The notes beneath the pieces were generated by a model. It was given only the letters and a program-made list of their open reading frames with translations, did no database searches and was not told the origin of the DNA. DNA of 23,518 nucleotides from the NCBI GenBank assembly GCA_035317605.1, contig DATHGT010000184.1:1-23518 (forward strand). Reading direction: 5' to 3'. This document shows, in pieces, positions 1 to 7,515 of the stretch. Origin of the DNA: DATHGT01 sp035317605. Lineage in GTDB: Bacteria; Methylomirabilota; Methylomirabilia; Rokubacteriales; CSP1-6. The position numbers were made by a program, and so were the translations under genes. Positions within the stretch are counted from its first letter, which is position 1. Each line of letters opens with the position of its first letter.

Positions 1-77
1 AGCTCGACCAGGGCGAAGAACACGAAGAAGGCGATCGCCGCCCCGATCAAGATCCGATGCGCGGTGATCAGCCTCAA
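1..77 (-). CDS. N-terminus of a membrane-anchored protein, cut by window edge
   Basis: An open frame begins at a TTG (77-75) three bases after the stop of the aminotransferase gene and runs off the left edge after 25 codons. It reads LRLITAHRILIGAAIAFFVF and continues FALVEL: a short basic start followed by a hydrophobic stretch of about 16 residues, which looks like an uncleaved signal anchor or first membrane helix. No family can be named from so little sequence. The start is uncertain because there is no ATG and only the tight spacing to the upstream stop supports it. It is probably cotranscribed with the aminotransferase. Confidence 0.4.
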   Translation of the reverse strand, partial: MRLITAHRILIGAAIAFFVFFALVE

Positions 78-80
78 GCG

Positions 81-1460
81 TTACACCCCCAGGACGGCTT
101 TGACGGAGTCGCGAGCGATGCCGACGGTGCGGTCGATCTCCGCGGCCGTGATGATCAGCGGCGGCGCGAAGTAGATCGAATCGCCGGGCGCGGGGTGCGG
201 GCCCGGACTCGGCCGCGTGCGGGTCACCAGGCCGCGCTTCATCATCTCGGCCTGGATGCGCGCGGCGACCTTTCGGTCCCCCGCGAAGTTCTTCTTGGTC
301 GCCTTGTCCTCGACGAGCTCCACGGCGGCCAGCAGACCCTTGCCGCCGCGGATGTCGCCGGTGTTCGGATGGTCGCCAAAAGCACTCTGAAGGCTCTCGT
401 GAAGCCGCGTGCCCATCTTCGCCGCGTTCTCCCACAGCCGCTCGCGCTCCATGATCTGGACGTTGGCCAGGCCCACCGCGCAGCACGTGGGATGCGCCGA
501 GTAGGTGTAGGCGTGGTTCCAGCGGTCCTCGGGCTTGACCGTGTCCATCGCTTCCTTGATCGCCTGGTTCACCATGATGCCGCCGAGCGGCAGGTAGCCC
601 GACGTCACGCCCTTGGCGAACGACATGATGTCCGGCTTGACGTTCCAGTGGGACATGGCGAACCACTTGCCGGTGCGGCAGAAGCCGGTGATCACTTCGT
701 CGGCGATGAAGAGCACCTGGTGGCGGTCACACACCTCGCGCACGAGCGGGAAATAGTCGTCGGTCGGATAGATCACGCCGCCGCCCCCGTGGATGGGCTC
801 GGCGATGAAGGCGGCGACCGTGCCCGGCCCCTCGCGCAGGATCGCTTCTTCCAGCTCGCGCGCCGCCGCCTGCCCGACGGTCTCCCCCGGCTTGGCGCCC
901 TGGAATCGATACGGGTAGCAGGTCTGGATGTGCACGAAGCCCGGCACCCTGGGCTCGAACATTTTCCAGTAGTTGGCCATGCCCGTCGCACTCATCGCTT
1001 GAAGCGTCACACCGTGATAGCCCTGGAAGCGCGAGATCACCTTCACCTTGTCGGGCTGGCCCTTGGCCTTCCAGTAGAAGCGCGCGGTCTTGAACGCCGA
1101 CTCGTTGGACTCGGCCCCGCCGGAGGTGAAGAACACCGCCTGCATGCCGTACGACAGCTCGATCAGCTTGTCGGCGAGGCTGATGGCCGGGATGTTCGAC
1201 GACCCGACGTATCCCGTGAAGTACGCCATCTCCTTGATCTGCGCCGACGCGGCGTCGGCCAGCTCGGTGCGGCCGTGGCCCACGTTGACGTTCCAGAGGC
1301 CGGAGAGCCCGTCGAGGTACTCGTGGCCGCCGATGTCGGTGATCATCACGCCGCGGCCGCGGACGTAGATTATCGGCTCCGCGTTGTCGACGGGATGGTG
1401 CAGCGGATGGATCAGGTGCTCTTGATCGGCCTTGACGAGCTCGGCAGCGGTGAGGGCCAT
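81..1460 (-). CDS. Class III PLP-dependent aminotransferase (omega-amino acid/polyamine:pyruvate type)
   Basis: A complete 459-residue class III (omega) aminotransferase of normal family length. It should move an amino group from an omega-amine such as beta-alanine, putrescine or a similar diamine to pyruvate or another keto acid in the cytoplasm. Visible motifs are the cofactor phosphate loop SGGAESNE (113-120), the YHG stacking segment (148-150), the DEVITGFCRTG segment with Asp254 contacting the pyridine nitrogen, and FAKGVTSGYLPLGG with Lys283 as the Schiff-base lysine. The start at 1460 is supported by AGGAGG seven bases upstream, and the gene lies 15 bp after the cyclotransferase-like gene. 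The family assignment is firm; the exact substrate (beta-alanine, putrescine or gamma-aminobutyrate) cannot be read from sequence. Confidence 0.93.
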   Translation of the reverse strand: MALTAAELVKADQEHLIHPLHHPVDNAEPIIYVRGRGVMITDIGGHEYLDGLSGLWNVNVGHGRTELADAASAQIKEMAYFTGYVGSSNIPAISLADKLIELSYGMQAVFFTSGGAESNESAFKTARFYWKAKGQPDKVKVISRFQGYHGVTLQAMSATGMANYWKMFEPRVPGFVHIQTCYPYRFQGAKPGETVGQAAARELEEAILREGPGTVAAFIAEPIHGGGGVIYPTDDYFPLVREVCDRHQVLFIADEVITGFCRTGKWFAMSHWNVKPDIMSFAKGVTSGYLPLGGIMVNQAIKEAMDTVKPEDRWNHAYTYSAHPTCCAVGLANVQIMERERLWENAAKMGTRLHESLQSAFGDHPNTGDIRGGKGLLAAVELVEDKATKKNFAGDRKVAARIQAEMMKRGLVTRTRPSPGPHPAPGDSIYFAPPLIITAAEIDRTVGIARDSVKAVLGV

Positions 1461-1475
1461 CGGATCCTCCTCGGA

Positions 1476-1829
1476 TCAGCGAGCCGGATGAGCCCGGCGA
1501 TAGTCTCCATGGGGAATCGGGACCGCGCGATCTCGCGCTCCACGGTACCGGTAGACCCACGCCCGCGACCGGCGACCGTCGACGAGGTCAACACCAGCGC
1601 GGCGACGCTCGAAATTGTACCCCTCCGCGCGATCGAGGACGGGGAGAAGTTCGCGGTCGTGGAGCCGGTACAGCTCCCCGCGCACGGCGCCGGTCCCCTC
1701 GACGAGGCCGGGGTAATCGCGGAGGTCGAGCAGGCACCCGCACACGCTCGCTTCCCCGAGGGACGTCGCCGCGCCGGCGAGCAGCCGGTGCAGCGCGTAC
1801 CCGCGCATGAGCGTGCCGTAGACGAACAG
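1476..1829 (-). CDS. Gamma-glutamylcyclotransferase (AIG2/GGCT)-like protein, apparent CTG start
   Basis: The protein has the GGCT/AIG2 signature: LFVYGTLMRG at the N-terminus (substrate-binding YGTL loop), an RGELYRL strand, and LDRAEGYN carrying the catalytic Glu (Glu69 counted from the CTG). The family makes 5-oxoproline from gamma-glutamyl amines or amino acids. The only standard start in frame, ATG at 1808, would remove the YGTL motif. Upstream to the in-frame stop near 1923 there is no ATG, GTG or TTG, so I place the start at CTG 1829, eight bases after the selenoprotein stop, giving 117 residues. Translational coupling to that gene is likely. The C-terminus is slightly short for the family. 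The domain call is good; the start is an inference. Confidence 0.72.
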   Translation of the reverse strand: MFVYGTLMRGYALHRLLAGAATSLGEASVCGCLLDLRDYPGLVEGTGAVRGELYRLHDRELLPVLDRAEGYNFERRRAGVDLVDGRRSRAWVYRYRGARDRAVPIPHGDYRRAHPAR

Positions 1830-1836
1830 TAAAGCG

Positions 1837-2493
1837 CTACGCGCTCTCTTCGACAGCTTGAAGGACCGCGGCCAGGAACTGGGGCTCGGGCAGCGCGCCC
1901 TCGAACTGGACCCGATCGTTGATCACGATCTTCGGCACCGCGCTCACCCGGTAGGCGCGGCTGAGCTCCGGAAACTCGGTGGCCTCGATGGCGATGGACC
2001 GCACGCGATCCGAGGCGACCGACATGTGCTGCGCCAGGCGCACGGCCCGGGGGCAGTAGGGTCAGCCGGGGGTCGAGAAGACCTTGATGTCGACGTCGCC
2101 GGCCAGCGCCGAGAGCGAGGCCTTGGTATCGTCGCTGAGGTCGGGCTCGCCGGTCGAGGCCACGATGATCGCGTCGATCAGATTGCCGAATTCGTAGCCC
2201 GAGGGCACGCCGTAGAAGCGGAGCCCGTAGTCCCGCGCGCCCTCGACCACGATCGCCGGGACCTGGTCGACGCCGTAGGCCTCGGCCCGCTCGCGGTCGA
2301 TGGCCAGGTTCAGGACCTCCACGCTGAGCTGGTCGCTCAGGTCAGCCACCTCGCGCACGAGCTGCTCGTTCTCCCGGCACAGGTCGGCGGCGCCGCCCAG
2401 CGACTGGGAGAAGACGACCAGCTTCACGGGCCCGCCCATCTCGGCGAACCGTTCTCGCACCGCCTGCTCATCCTGCGCGTTGAGAAATGCCAT
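1837..2493 (-). CDS. Selenoprotein: two-domain thioredoxin-fold protein disulfide oxidoreductase with UxxC site
   Basis: A 218-residue protein of the glutaredoxin-like/PDO family (two thioredoxin folds) whose frame is interrupted only by TGA at 2064-2062, codon 144. Around it the product reads DIKVFSTPG-U-PYCPRAV, exactly where relatives carry the CPYC redox site. Translation then continues in frame for 74 residues through the rest of the fold, including the cis-proline segment SAVPKIVIND, to a TAG. The first fold (about 22-115) has no CxxC, only Cys39, so the second fold is the active one. The TGA is therefore best read as selenocysteine in a disulfide reductase. A candidate SECIS hairpin follows. 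It lies downstream of the Fe(III) ABC genes in the same direction. A sequencing error turning TGC or TGT into TGA is the main alternative. Confidence 0.85.
2029..2056 (-). promoter_or_regulatory. Candidate bacterial SECIS element for the PDO-like selenoprotein
   Basis: Starting five bases after the TGA (2064-2062), the mRNA can fold into CUGC/GCAG, a C-C mismatch, CC/GG, a bulged C, then GGGC/GCCU around the loop CGUGC. The apical loop begins about 18 nt after the UGA and has a G as its second base. Bacterial SECIS elements lie inside the coding region just after the UGA, with the apical loop roughly 16-37 nt away and a G among its first bases. I folded this by eye, so the exact pairing is tentative. 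Confidence 0.55.
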
Positions 2494-2568
2494 GGCTGAC
2501 AGTCTACTTCACTTCCGCCTTCGGCCGCCGACCCGAGGCATCGAACCTGTCCTCGATGGTCGCGTCGG

Positions 2569-3612
2569 CTACGACGCCGAGAAGGTCACCACGTGGAGGG
2601 CGTGGACGTCGACCCGAACCCGCTGGCCCGCCGTGAACTCGGCGGCCGACGGTTGGGACGAGAAGAGCAGGCGGCCCGACGGCAGCGCGAGGCCATACAA
2701 CGTCTCGGAGCCCCGGAAGGAGCGCTTGAGGATCGTGGCGGCGCCGTCCGCGCACACGACGAACGTCACGTCGTCGGGGCGGATCATCACGTCGACCTTC
2801 TGACCCAGAGGCCACTCGGCGTTGGGAAACACGCCGACCTCGGTGACGATCCCCGCGGCCGTCACCTCGCCGGGCAGGAAATCCGCGGCCCCGACGAAGC
2901 CCGCCACGAACGTGGTGGCGGGCTGGTGATAGACGACCTCGGGCGCGGCGATCTGCTCGAGCCGGCCCGCGGCCAGCACGCCGACCCGGTCGGCGATGGT
3001 GAAGGCTTCCTCCTGGTCGTGGGTGACGAAGATCGCGGTCGTCCCCGTCGAGCGCAGCACGTGCTCGACTTCTTCCCGCATCTGGTTGCGCAGGTCGGCG
3101 TCGAGGTTGGAGAACGGCTCGTCGAGCAGCAGCAGCGCCGGCGAGGGCGCCAGCGCGCGGGCCAGCGCGACGCGCTGCTGCTGGCCGCCCGACAGCTCGT
3201 GTGGATACCGCCGGAGCAGCGCCTCCAGATCGACGAGGCGCAACACCTCCCTCACCCGCCCTTGCCGCGCGGGGCGCGCGAGGCGATGCAGGCCGAACGC
3301 GACGTTCTCCTCGACCGTGAGATGCGGGAACAGCGCGTAGTCCTGGAAGACGACCCCGACGCCCCGCGCCTCCGGGGGCACCAGAACGTCGCGCGTCGCG
3401 TCGGCCACGACGCGATCGCCGATGGTGATCGTCCCCTCGTCCGGAGTTTCGAACCCGGCGATGAGGCGGAGCGTGGTGGTCTTGCCGCAGCCCGACGGCC
3501 CGAGCAGGGCCAGGATCTCGCCGTGGCCGACGCTGAACGACAGGCCGCTCACCGCGGGGGCCTGGCGGCGCCGGTAACGCTTGCCGACGTCGGTCAGGCT
3601 GACGAGGGACAC
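2569..3612 (-). CDS. fbpC: Fe(III) ABC importer, ATP-binding subunit (FbpC/AfuC type)
   Basis: A 347-residue ABC ATPase that powers periplasm-to-cytoplasm import. Walker A is GPSGCGKT (38-45), the Q-loop Gln is at 90, the signature LSGGQQQR is at 140-147, Walker B LLLLDEP at 160-166, the D-loop SNLDADLR follows, and the switch His is His198 in FVTHDQEEA. The C-terminal third is the TOBE-type extension typical of CUT1/FbpC ATPases. It starts with GTG (3612) only 4 bp after the permease stop and follows the fused permease and Fe-binding protein. Iron rather than sulfate or a sugar is inferred from the FbpA/FutA-like partner and the neighbouring bacterioferritin and TonB genes. Confidence 0.92.
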   Translation of the reverse strand: MSLVSLTDVGKRYRRRQAPAVSGLSFSVGHGEILALLGPSGCGKTTTLRLIAGFETPDEGTITIGDRVVADATRDVLVPPEARGVGVVFQDYALFPHLTVEENVAFGLHRLARPARQGRVREVLRLVDLEALLRRYPHELSGGQQQRVALARALAPSPALLLLDEPFSNLDADLRNQMREEVEHVLRSTGTTAIFVTHDQEEAFTIADRVGVLAAGRLEQIAAPEVVYHQPATTFVAGFVGAADFLPGEVTAAGIVTEVGVFPNAEWPLGQKVDVMIRPDDVTFVVCADGAATILKRSFRGSETLYGLALPSGRLLFSSQPSAAEFTAGQRVRVDVHALHVVTFSAS

Positions 3613-3616
3613 GGAG

Positions 3617-5224
3617 TCATCGGGGACCGTGCGGGGGACCGGCCGTCAGGTGCGTCGTGAGCATCAGGGGAAACAGTCCGACGAGCACGATCGCGATCGC
3701 CGGCAGCGCCGCCTCGGCCCATCGCGATTCGGACGTGAGCTCCCACACCTCGATGGCGAGGGTCTTGAGCCCGAGCGGGCGCAGGAGCAGCGTGGCCGGC
3801 AGCTCCTTCATCGTCTCGACCCACACCATGATGGCCGCGGTCAGCAGGCCACCGCGCATGAGCGGCAGATGCACGCGCCGCAGGGTGCTTCCGAGCCTCA
3901 CGCCGAGCGATCGCGCGGCCTCGTCGAAGCTCGGAGGGATCCGCGCCAGGCCCGCGTCGATCGTCTGATAACCCACGGCCAGGAACCGAACGGCATAGGC
4001 GAACAGTACCGCCCCGGCCGATCCGGTGAGAAGCAAATCGAGCGGACGGCCGAGCACGAGCTTCGCGACGTCGTGCAGCACGCCGTCGAGCCAGGCGATC
4101 GGCGCCAGGACCCCGACGGCGATGACGGCGCCGGGCAGCGCGTAGCCCATCGACGAGAGCTGGGCGACGAAGCGGGCGCCCGGCGAGGGATGCAGGCGCA
4201 CCGCGTACGCCAGGATCAGCCCCAGCGCGCAGATCGAGAGGGCAGCCGCGCCCGCGAGCACGAACGTGCTCCCGAGAAGCCCGGGCAAATTTCGTGGCAC
4301 GCGAGCGCCTCCGACCAGCTCACCGGCCCACAAGAGAAGCTGGCCCACCGGCAGCACGAACGCGAGCCCGAGCACGGCCAGGCATGCGCCGGTGGCCACG
4401 CGGGCGCGCCAGCCGCGCAGGCGCGCGCCCTCGACGCCTCCGCCGCGGCGCTGACTCTGCGTGAAGCGCCGCCGTCCGCGCAGCGCGCGCTCGAGCACGA
4501 GCAGGGCGAGGGCCAGCAGGAGCAAGAGGCTCGCGAGCTGCGTGGCGGCCACGCGGTCGAACATCCCGTTCCACACGCGGTAGATCGCCTCGGTCAGCGT
4601 GCGATAGCCGAACGTGGAGACGGTCCCGAAGTCGGCGAGGGCCTCCATGACGGCCAGCGACACCCCGGCGACGAGCGAGGGCCGGGCCATGGGCAGCACG
4701 ATCTCGAAGAACGCGCGCCGGCGACTGTGGCCGAGGCTGCGCGCGGTCTCCAGCGTGGCGAGTCCGTGCTCGCGGAACGCCGAGCGCGCCAGCAGGTACA
4801 CGTAGGGATAGAACACCAGCGTCATCACGAGCGCGACACCCCACCCCGAGCGCAGGTCGGGCACGCGCAGCCCGTCCCCGAGCGCGCGGCGGAGCGCCGA
4901 CTGCACGGGGCCGCTGAAGTCGAACATCCCGAGGAACGCGAAGCCGATCACGTAGGCCGGCACGGCCAGCGGCAGCACGAGCGCCCACTCGAAGACTCGC
5001 CGTCCCGGGAAGCGATAGGCGACCACGAGCCAGGCCAGCCCGGTGCCGACCACGAGCGTGCCGACGCCGACGGCGGCGGCGAGTCCGAGGGTGTTGACGA
5101 GGAGTCCGGCGAGCTGGGTATCCCACAGATGGCGCCACACGTCGCCGGCGGGGTGTCGCCAGGCGGCGCCGACGACCAGGAGCGGAACGGCGACGGCCAG
5201 CGCGATCGCGCTGGCCGCCAGCAT
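3617..5224 (-). CDS. fbpB: Fe(III) ABC importer, fused two-domain permease (FbpB/AfuB type)
   Basis: Inner-membrane permease of about 535 residues with two BPD_transp_1 halves in one chain, as usual for FbpB/SfuB proteins. Each half ends with an EAA coupling loop contacting the ATPase: ETARSLGHSRRRAFFEIVLP in the first and EAARSLGVRLGSTLRRVHLP in the second. About 12 hydrophobic helices are visible. The frame is open up to 5305, inside the binding-protein gene, but the part before 5224 is charged and non-conserved. I chose ATG 5224, which directly precedes the first helix (MLAASAIALAVAVPLLVV) and lies 28 bp after the binding-protein stop. The ribosome site there is weak (GAAGGG, rather distant), so coupling to the upstream gene is plausible. 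Confidence 0.9.
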   Translation of the reverse strand: MLAASAIALAVAVPLLVVGAAWRHPAGDVWRHLWDTQLAGLLVNTLGLAAAVGVGTLVVGTGLAWLVVAYRFPGRRVFEWALVLPLAVPAYVIGFAFLGMFDFSGPVQSALRRALGDGLRVPDLRSGWGVALVMTLVFYPYVYLLARSAFREHGLATLETARSLGHSRRRAFFEIVLPMARPSLVAGVSLAVMEALADFGTVSTFGYRTLTEAIYRVWNGMFDRVAATQLASLLLLLALALLVLERALRGRRRFTQSQRRGGGVEGARLRGWRARVATGACLAVLGLAFVLPVGQLLLWAGELVGGARVPRNLPGLLGSTFVLAGAAALSICALGLILAYAVRLHPSPGARFVAQLSSMGYALPGAVIAVGVLAPIAWLDGVLHDVAKLVLGRPLDLLLTGSAGAVLFAYAVRFLAVGYQTIDAGLARIPPSFDEAARSLGVRLGSTLRRVHLPLMRGGLLTAAIMVWVETMKELPATLLLRPLGLKTLAIEVWELTSESRWAEAALPAIAIVLVGLFPLMLTTHLTAGPPHGPR

Positions 5225-5252
5225 CAGGGGCGAGGGCCGGACGCCCTTCGTC

Positions 5253-6269
5253 TTATTTGTACCCGGCGCGGTCGGCGAGGCGAGTCGCCGCCGCCTGGAA
5301 CTCACCGGCCGCCGCGACGTTCACGTCGTCCTGCTTGAACGGTCCCCAGCTGCGGACGATCGCGTGGATCTCGGCCTTCGGGTTGACCGGGAATTCCATG
5401 CTGGTGTCCGCGAACATCTGCTGCGCCTCGAGCGTGGAGAGAAACTCGAGGAGCTTGATCGCCCCCGCGCGGTTCTTGGCGTGGGCGGTCACCCCGCCGC
5501 CCGAGACGTTGACGTGCGTGCCCGTGGTCGCTTGATTGGCCCAGAGGGGCGCGACCGGGAAGTTCGGGTCCTTGGCGAGCAGGCGCGCCAGGTAGTAGGT
5601 GTTGGTGAGCCCCACGTCGCACTGACCGGCGGCGATGGCCTCGAGGATCTTGGTGTCACCGCTGATGATGGTCGGCTGGTTGGCCACCCAGCCCTTGACG
5701 ATCTGCTCGGCGCGCGGCTCGCCGTGGCGCTTGATCATGGTGGCCAGCAAGGACTGGTTGTAGATGTAGCCGGAACTGCGAAGACACAGCCGGCCCTTCC
5801 AGCGCGGCTCGCCGAGCGCCTCGTACGTCGACAGGTCCGCCGGGTTGACCTTCTTGGTGTTGTACATGATCGTGCGGGCGCGCATGGTCAGGCCGAACCA
5901 TCGGTGCTCGGGGTCGCGCAGGTGCGCGGGGACGTTCTTGGTCAGCTCGGCCGACGTCACCGGGGCGAACACCCCGGCGCGGGCCGCGTTCCACAGGTTG
6001 CCGGCGTCGACCGTGAAGAACACGTCGGCCGGGCTCCGCTCGCCCTCGGCCTTGAGCCGCTCGAGGAGCGGGCCCGCCTCGCCGTTGAGCGTCTTGATCT
6101 GGATACCCGTCTTCTGGGTGAACGCGTCGAAGGCCTTCTCCTGGCCGTAGTGCCGGGCGGTATAGAGGACGACCTCTTCAGCCGCCGGCGCCGGCGCGAC
6201 ACCGAGGAAGAGAGCAACGGAGCCGATGACGGCCAGACCAAGCCGAAGCGTGAACGCCCTCGATCGCAT
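5253..6269 (-). CDS. fbpA: Fe(III) ABC importer, periplasmic iron-binding protein (FbpA/FutA type)
   Basis: A 338-residue extracellular solute-binding protein of the ferric-ion family. It has a signal peptide: a basic start, a hydrophobic core to about residue 25, and likely cleavage after APAPAA (30). The mature protein opens with VVLYTARHYG, the usual first strand. Candidate iron ligands are the tyrosines near residue 36-41, Tyr168/Tyr170, and the pair Tyr225-Tyr226 in LTNTYYLARL, matching the tyrosine-rich sites of FutA/FbpA proteins. It follows bacterioferritin by 18 bp and precedes the permease. Delivery of free or siderophore-released Fe(III) to the importer is inferred from family and context. 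Confidence 0.92.
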   Translation of the reverse strand: MRSRAFTLRLGLAVIGSVALFLGVAPAPAAEEVVLYTARHYGQEKAFDAFTQKTGIQIKTLNGEAGPLLERLKAEGERSPADVFFTVDAGNLWNAARAGVFAPVTSAELTKNVPAHLRDPEHRWFGLTMRARTIMYNTKKVNPADLSTYEALGEPRWKGRLCLRSSGYIYNQSLLATMIKRHGEPRAEQIVKGWVANQPTIISGDTKILEAIAAGQCDVGLTNTYYLARLLAKDPNFPVAPLWANQATTGTHVNVSGGGVTAHAKNRAGAIKLLEFLSTLEAQQMFADTSMEFPVNPKAEIHAIVRSWGPFKQDDVNVAAAGEFQAAATRLADRAGYK

Positions 6270-6287
6270 GAGGTAACCCCTTTCTTC

Positions 6288-6764
6288 CTACTCGTCTTTC
6301 TTGATCTGCTGGGCCAGGTAATTGGCCTCGCCCATCTGAGCGATGAGGTTGAGCTGGGCCTCGATCCAGTTCGCGTGGGCCTCTTCGCCCTTCAGGATGT
6401 CCTCGAGCAGCTCCCGGCTGCCGTTGTCGCCGAGGCTGCGCGCCAGCTCGATGCCGTCGTTCAACCGGCGGATCGCGTCACGCTCGATTCCCAGGTCCAG
6501 GTTCAGCTGCTCGGGCACGGTCTGCCCGACGTTGACCTTGCTGAGGCGCTGGACGTTGGGGACGCCCTCCAGGTACAGGATGCGCGCGATGAGCCGGTCG
6601 GCGTCGTGCATCTCGCCGATCGACTCTTCGCGCAGCTTCTTCCAGAGACGCTCGTAGCCCCAGTTCTCGCACATGCGCGCGTGGATGAAGTACTGGTTGA
6701 TGGCCGTCAGCTCGGCCGTGAGCACGTCGTTGAGCAGCGTGATGACCTGGTCGTGACCCCGCAT
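6288..6764 (-). CDS. bfr: Bacterioferritin with an altered ferroxidase-centre residue
   Basis: A 158-residue bacterioferritin (24-subunit iron store) of standard length. Aligned by eye to E. coli Bfr with a one-residue offset, the ferroxidase ligands Glu17, Glu50, Glu93, Glu126 and His129, plus Tyr24, are present, as is Met51, the inter-subunit heme ligand. The ligand equivalent to E. coli His54 is Asp53: the motif reads EMHDAD rather than EMKHAD, with His shifted to 52. The ribosome site GGGAGG lies just upstream of ATG 6764. It sits between the PiuC-type hydroxylase and the Fe(III) importer, while its partner Bfd is encoded at the head of the same array. Confidence 0.94.
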   Translation of the reverse strand: MRGHDQVITLLNDVLTAELTAINQYFIHARMCENWGYERLWKKLREESIGEMHDADRLIARILYLEGVPNVQRLSKVNVGQTVPEQLNLDLGIERDAIRRLNDGIELARSLGDNGSRELLEDILKGEEAHANWIEAQLNLIAQMGEANYLAQQIKKDE

Positions 6765-6830
6765 GGTGGCCTCCCGCGGCGTGAGGAACGGCAGTAGGGC
6801 CAGTCTACTCCGGGTTTCAGCGCGCGCCGT

Positions 6831-7514
6831 TCACGAGGCGTCGGCCCAGCGGCGGAGCAGATTGTGATAGCAGCTCGTCAGCGCGAGCACCCCGGGGTGA
6901 TCGGGGACGGCGCGGTTGACCTGGTTGATCGCCATGTCGAGGTCGAAGAGCAGCGACCGCTCGCCGTCGTCGCGAACCATGCTCTGGACCCAGAAGAACG
7001 AGGCGTCGCGGGCGCCGCGCGTCACCGGCGTCACCCGGTGCAGGCTGGTCGCGGGATAGAGGATGAGATCGCCCGCCGGCAGCTTCACCGAGTGCGCGCC
7101 GTACACGTCCTCCACGATCAGCTCTCCGCCGTCGTAGTCCTCCGGCCGGCTGATGAACAGCGTGACCGAGAGATCGGTGCGGATCCGGAACGGCGTGCCC
7201 GTGACCTGGCGGACGGCGTTGTCGACGTGGGCCCCGAACGTCATGCCCGGCTCGTAGCGGTTGAACAGCGGCGGAAAGACCCGCAGCGGGAGCGCGGCGG
7301 TGATGAACAGCGGGCTCTTCTCCAGCGCCGCGACGATCATCTCCCCCATCTCCCTGGCCTCGGCGCTGCCCTCGGGAATCTGCAAGTTGTCCTTGGCGCG
7401 GGCCGACTGGTGACCGGCGGTCACGCGTCCGTCCACCCAGGACGCGCCCTCCATCAGCTCGCGGCAGCGCGCGACCTGGGCCTCGGTCAGGACCTTCGGG
7501 ACGTGGACCAGCAC
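6831..7514 (-). CDS. piuC: PKHD-type Fe(II)/2-oxoglutarate hydroxylase (PiuC/YbiX)
   Basis: A 227-residue cytoplasmic dioxygenase of the PiuC/YbiX family, normal in length. The metal triad is His96 and Asp98 in FGAHVDN and His159 in TSLHRVTP; Arg169 is spaced ten residues later, as expected for the 2-oxoglutarate-binding Arg. The family is usually coded beside TonB-dependent siderophore receptors, as here, and is thought to act on iron-siderophore use, though its substrate is not settled. The start is GTG 7514, one base after the receptor stop, so the two are translationally coupled. Recognition is strong. Confidence 0.94.
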   Translation of the reverse strand: MLVHVPKVLTEAQVARCRELMEGASWVDGRVTAGHQSARAKDNLQIPEGSAEAREMGEMIVAALEKSPLFITAALPLRVFPPLFNRYEPGMTFGAHVDNAVRQVTGTPFRIRTDLSVTLFISRPEDYDGGELIVEDVYGAHSVKLPAGDLILYPATSLHRVTPVTRGARDASFFWVQSMVRDDGERSLLFDLDMAINQVNRAVPDHPGVLALTSCYHNLLRRWADAS

Positions 7515-7515
7515 G

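Noticed and set aside
57..1832. Long plus-strand open frame over the class III aminotransferase
   Set aside because: Arg/His/Gly-rich composition with no domain; it is antisense to well-recognised genes.
1837..2043. Separate small ORF of 68 residues starting at GTG 2043
   Set aside because: It is the in-frame continuation of the PDO-like selenoprotein after the TGA; on its own it lacks half of the active site and any ribosome-binding site.
3581..5338. Long plus-strand open frame over the permease gene
   Set aside because: Low-complexity Arg/Gln/Glu/His-rich sequence antisense to a clear ABC permease; no motif and no ribosome-binding site.
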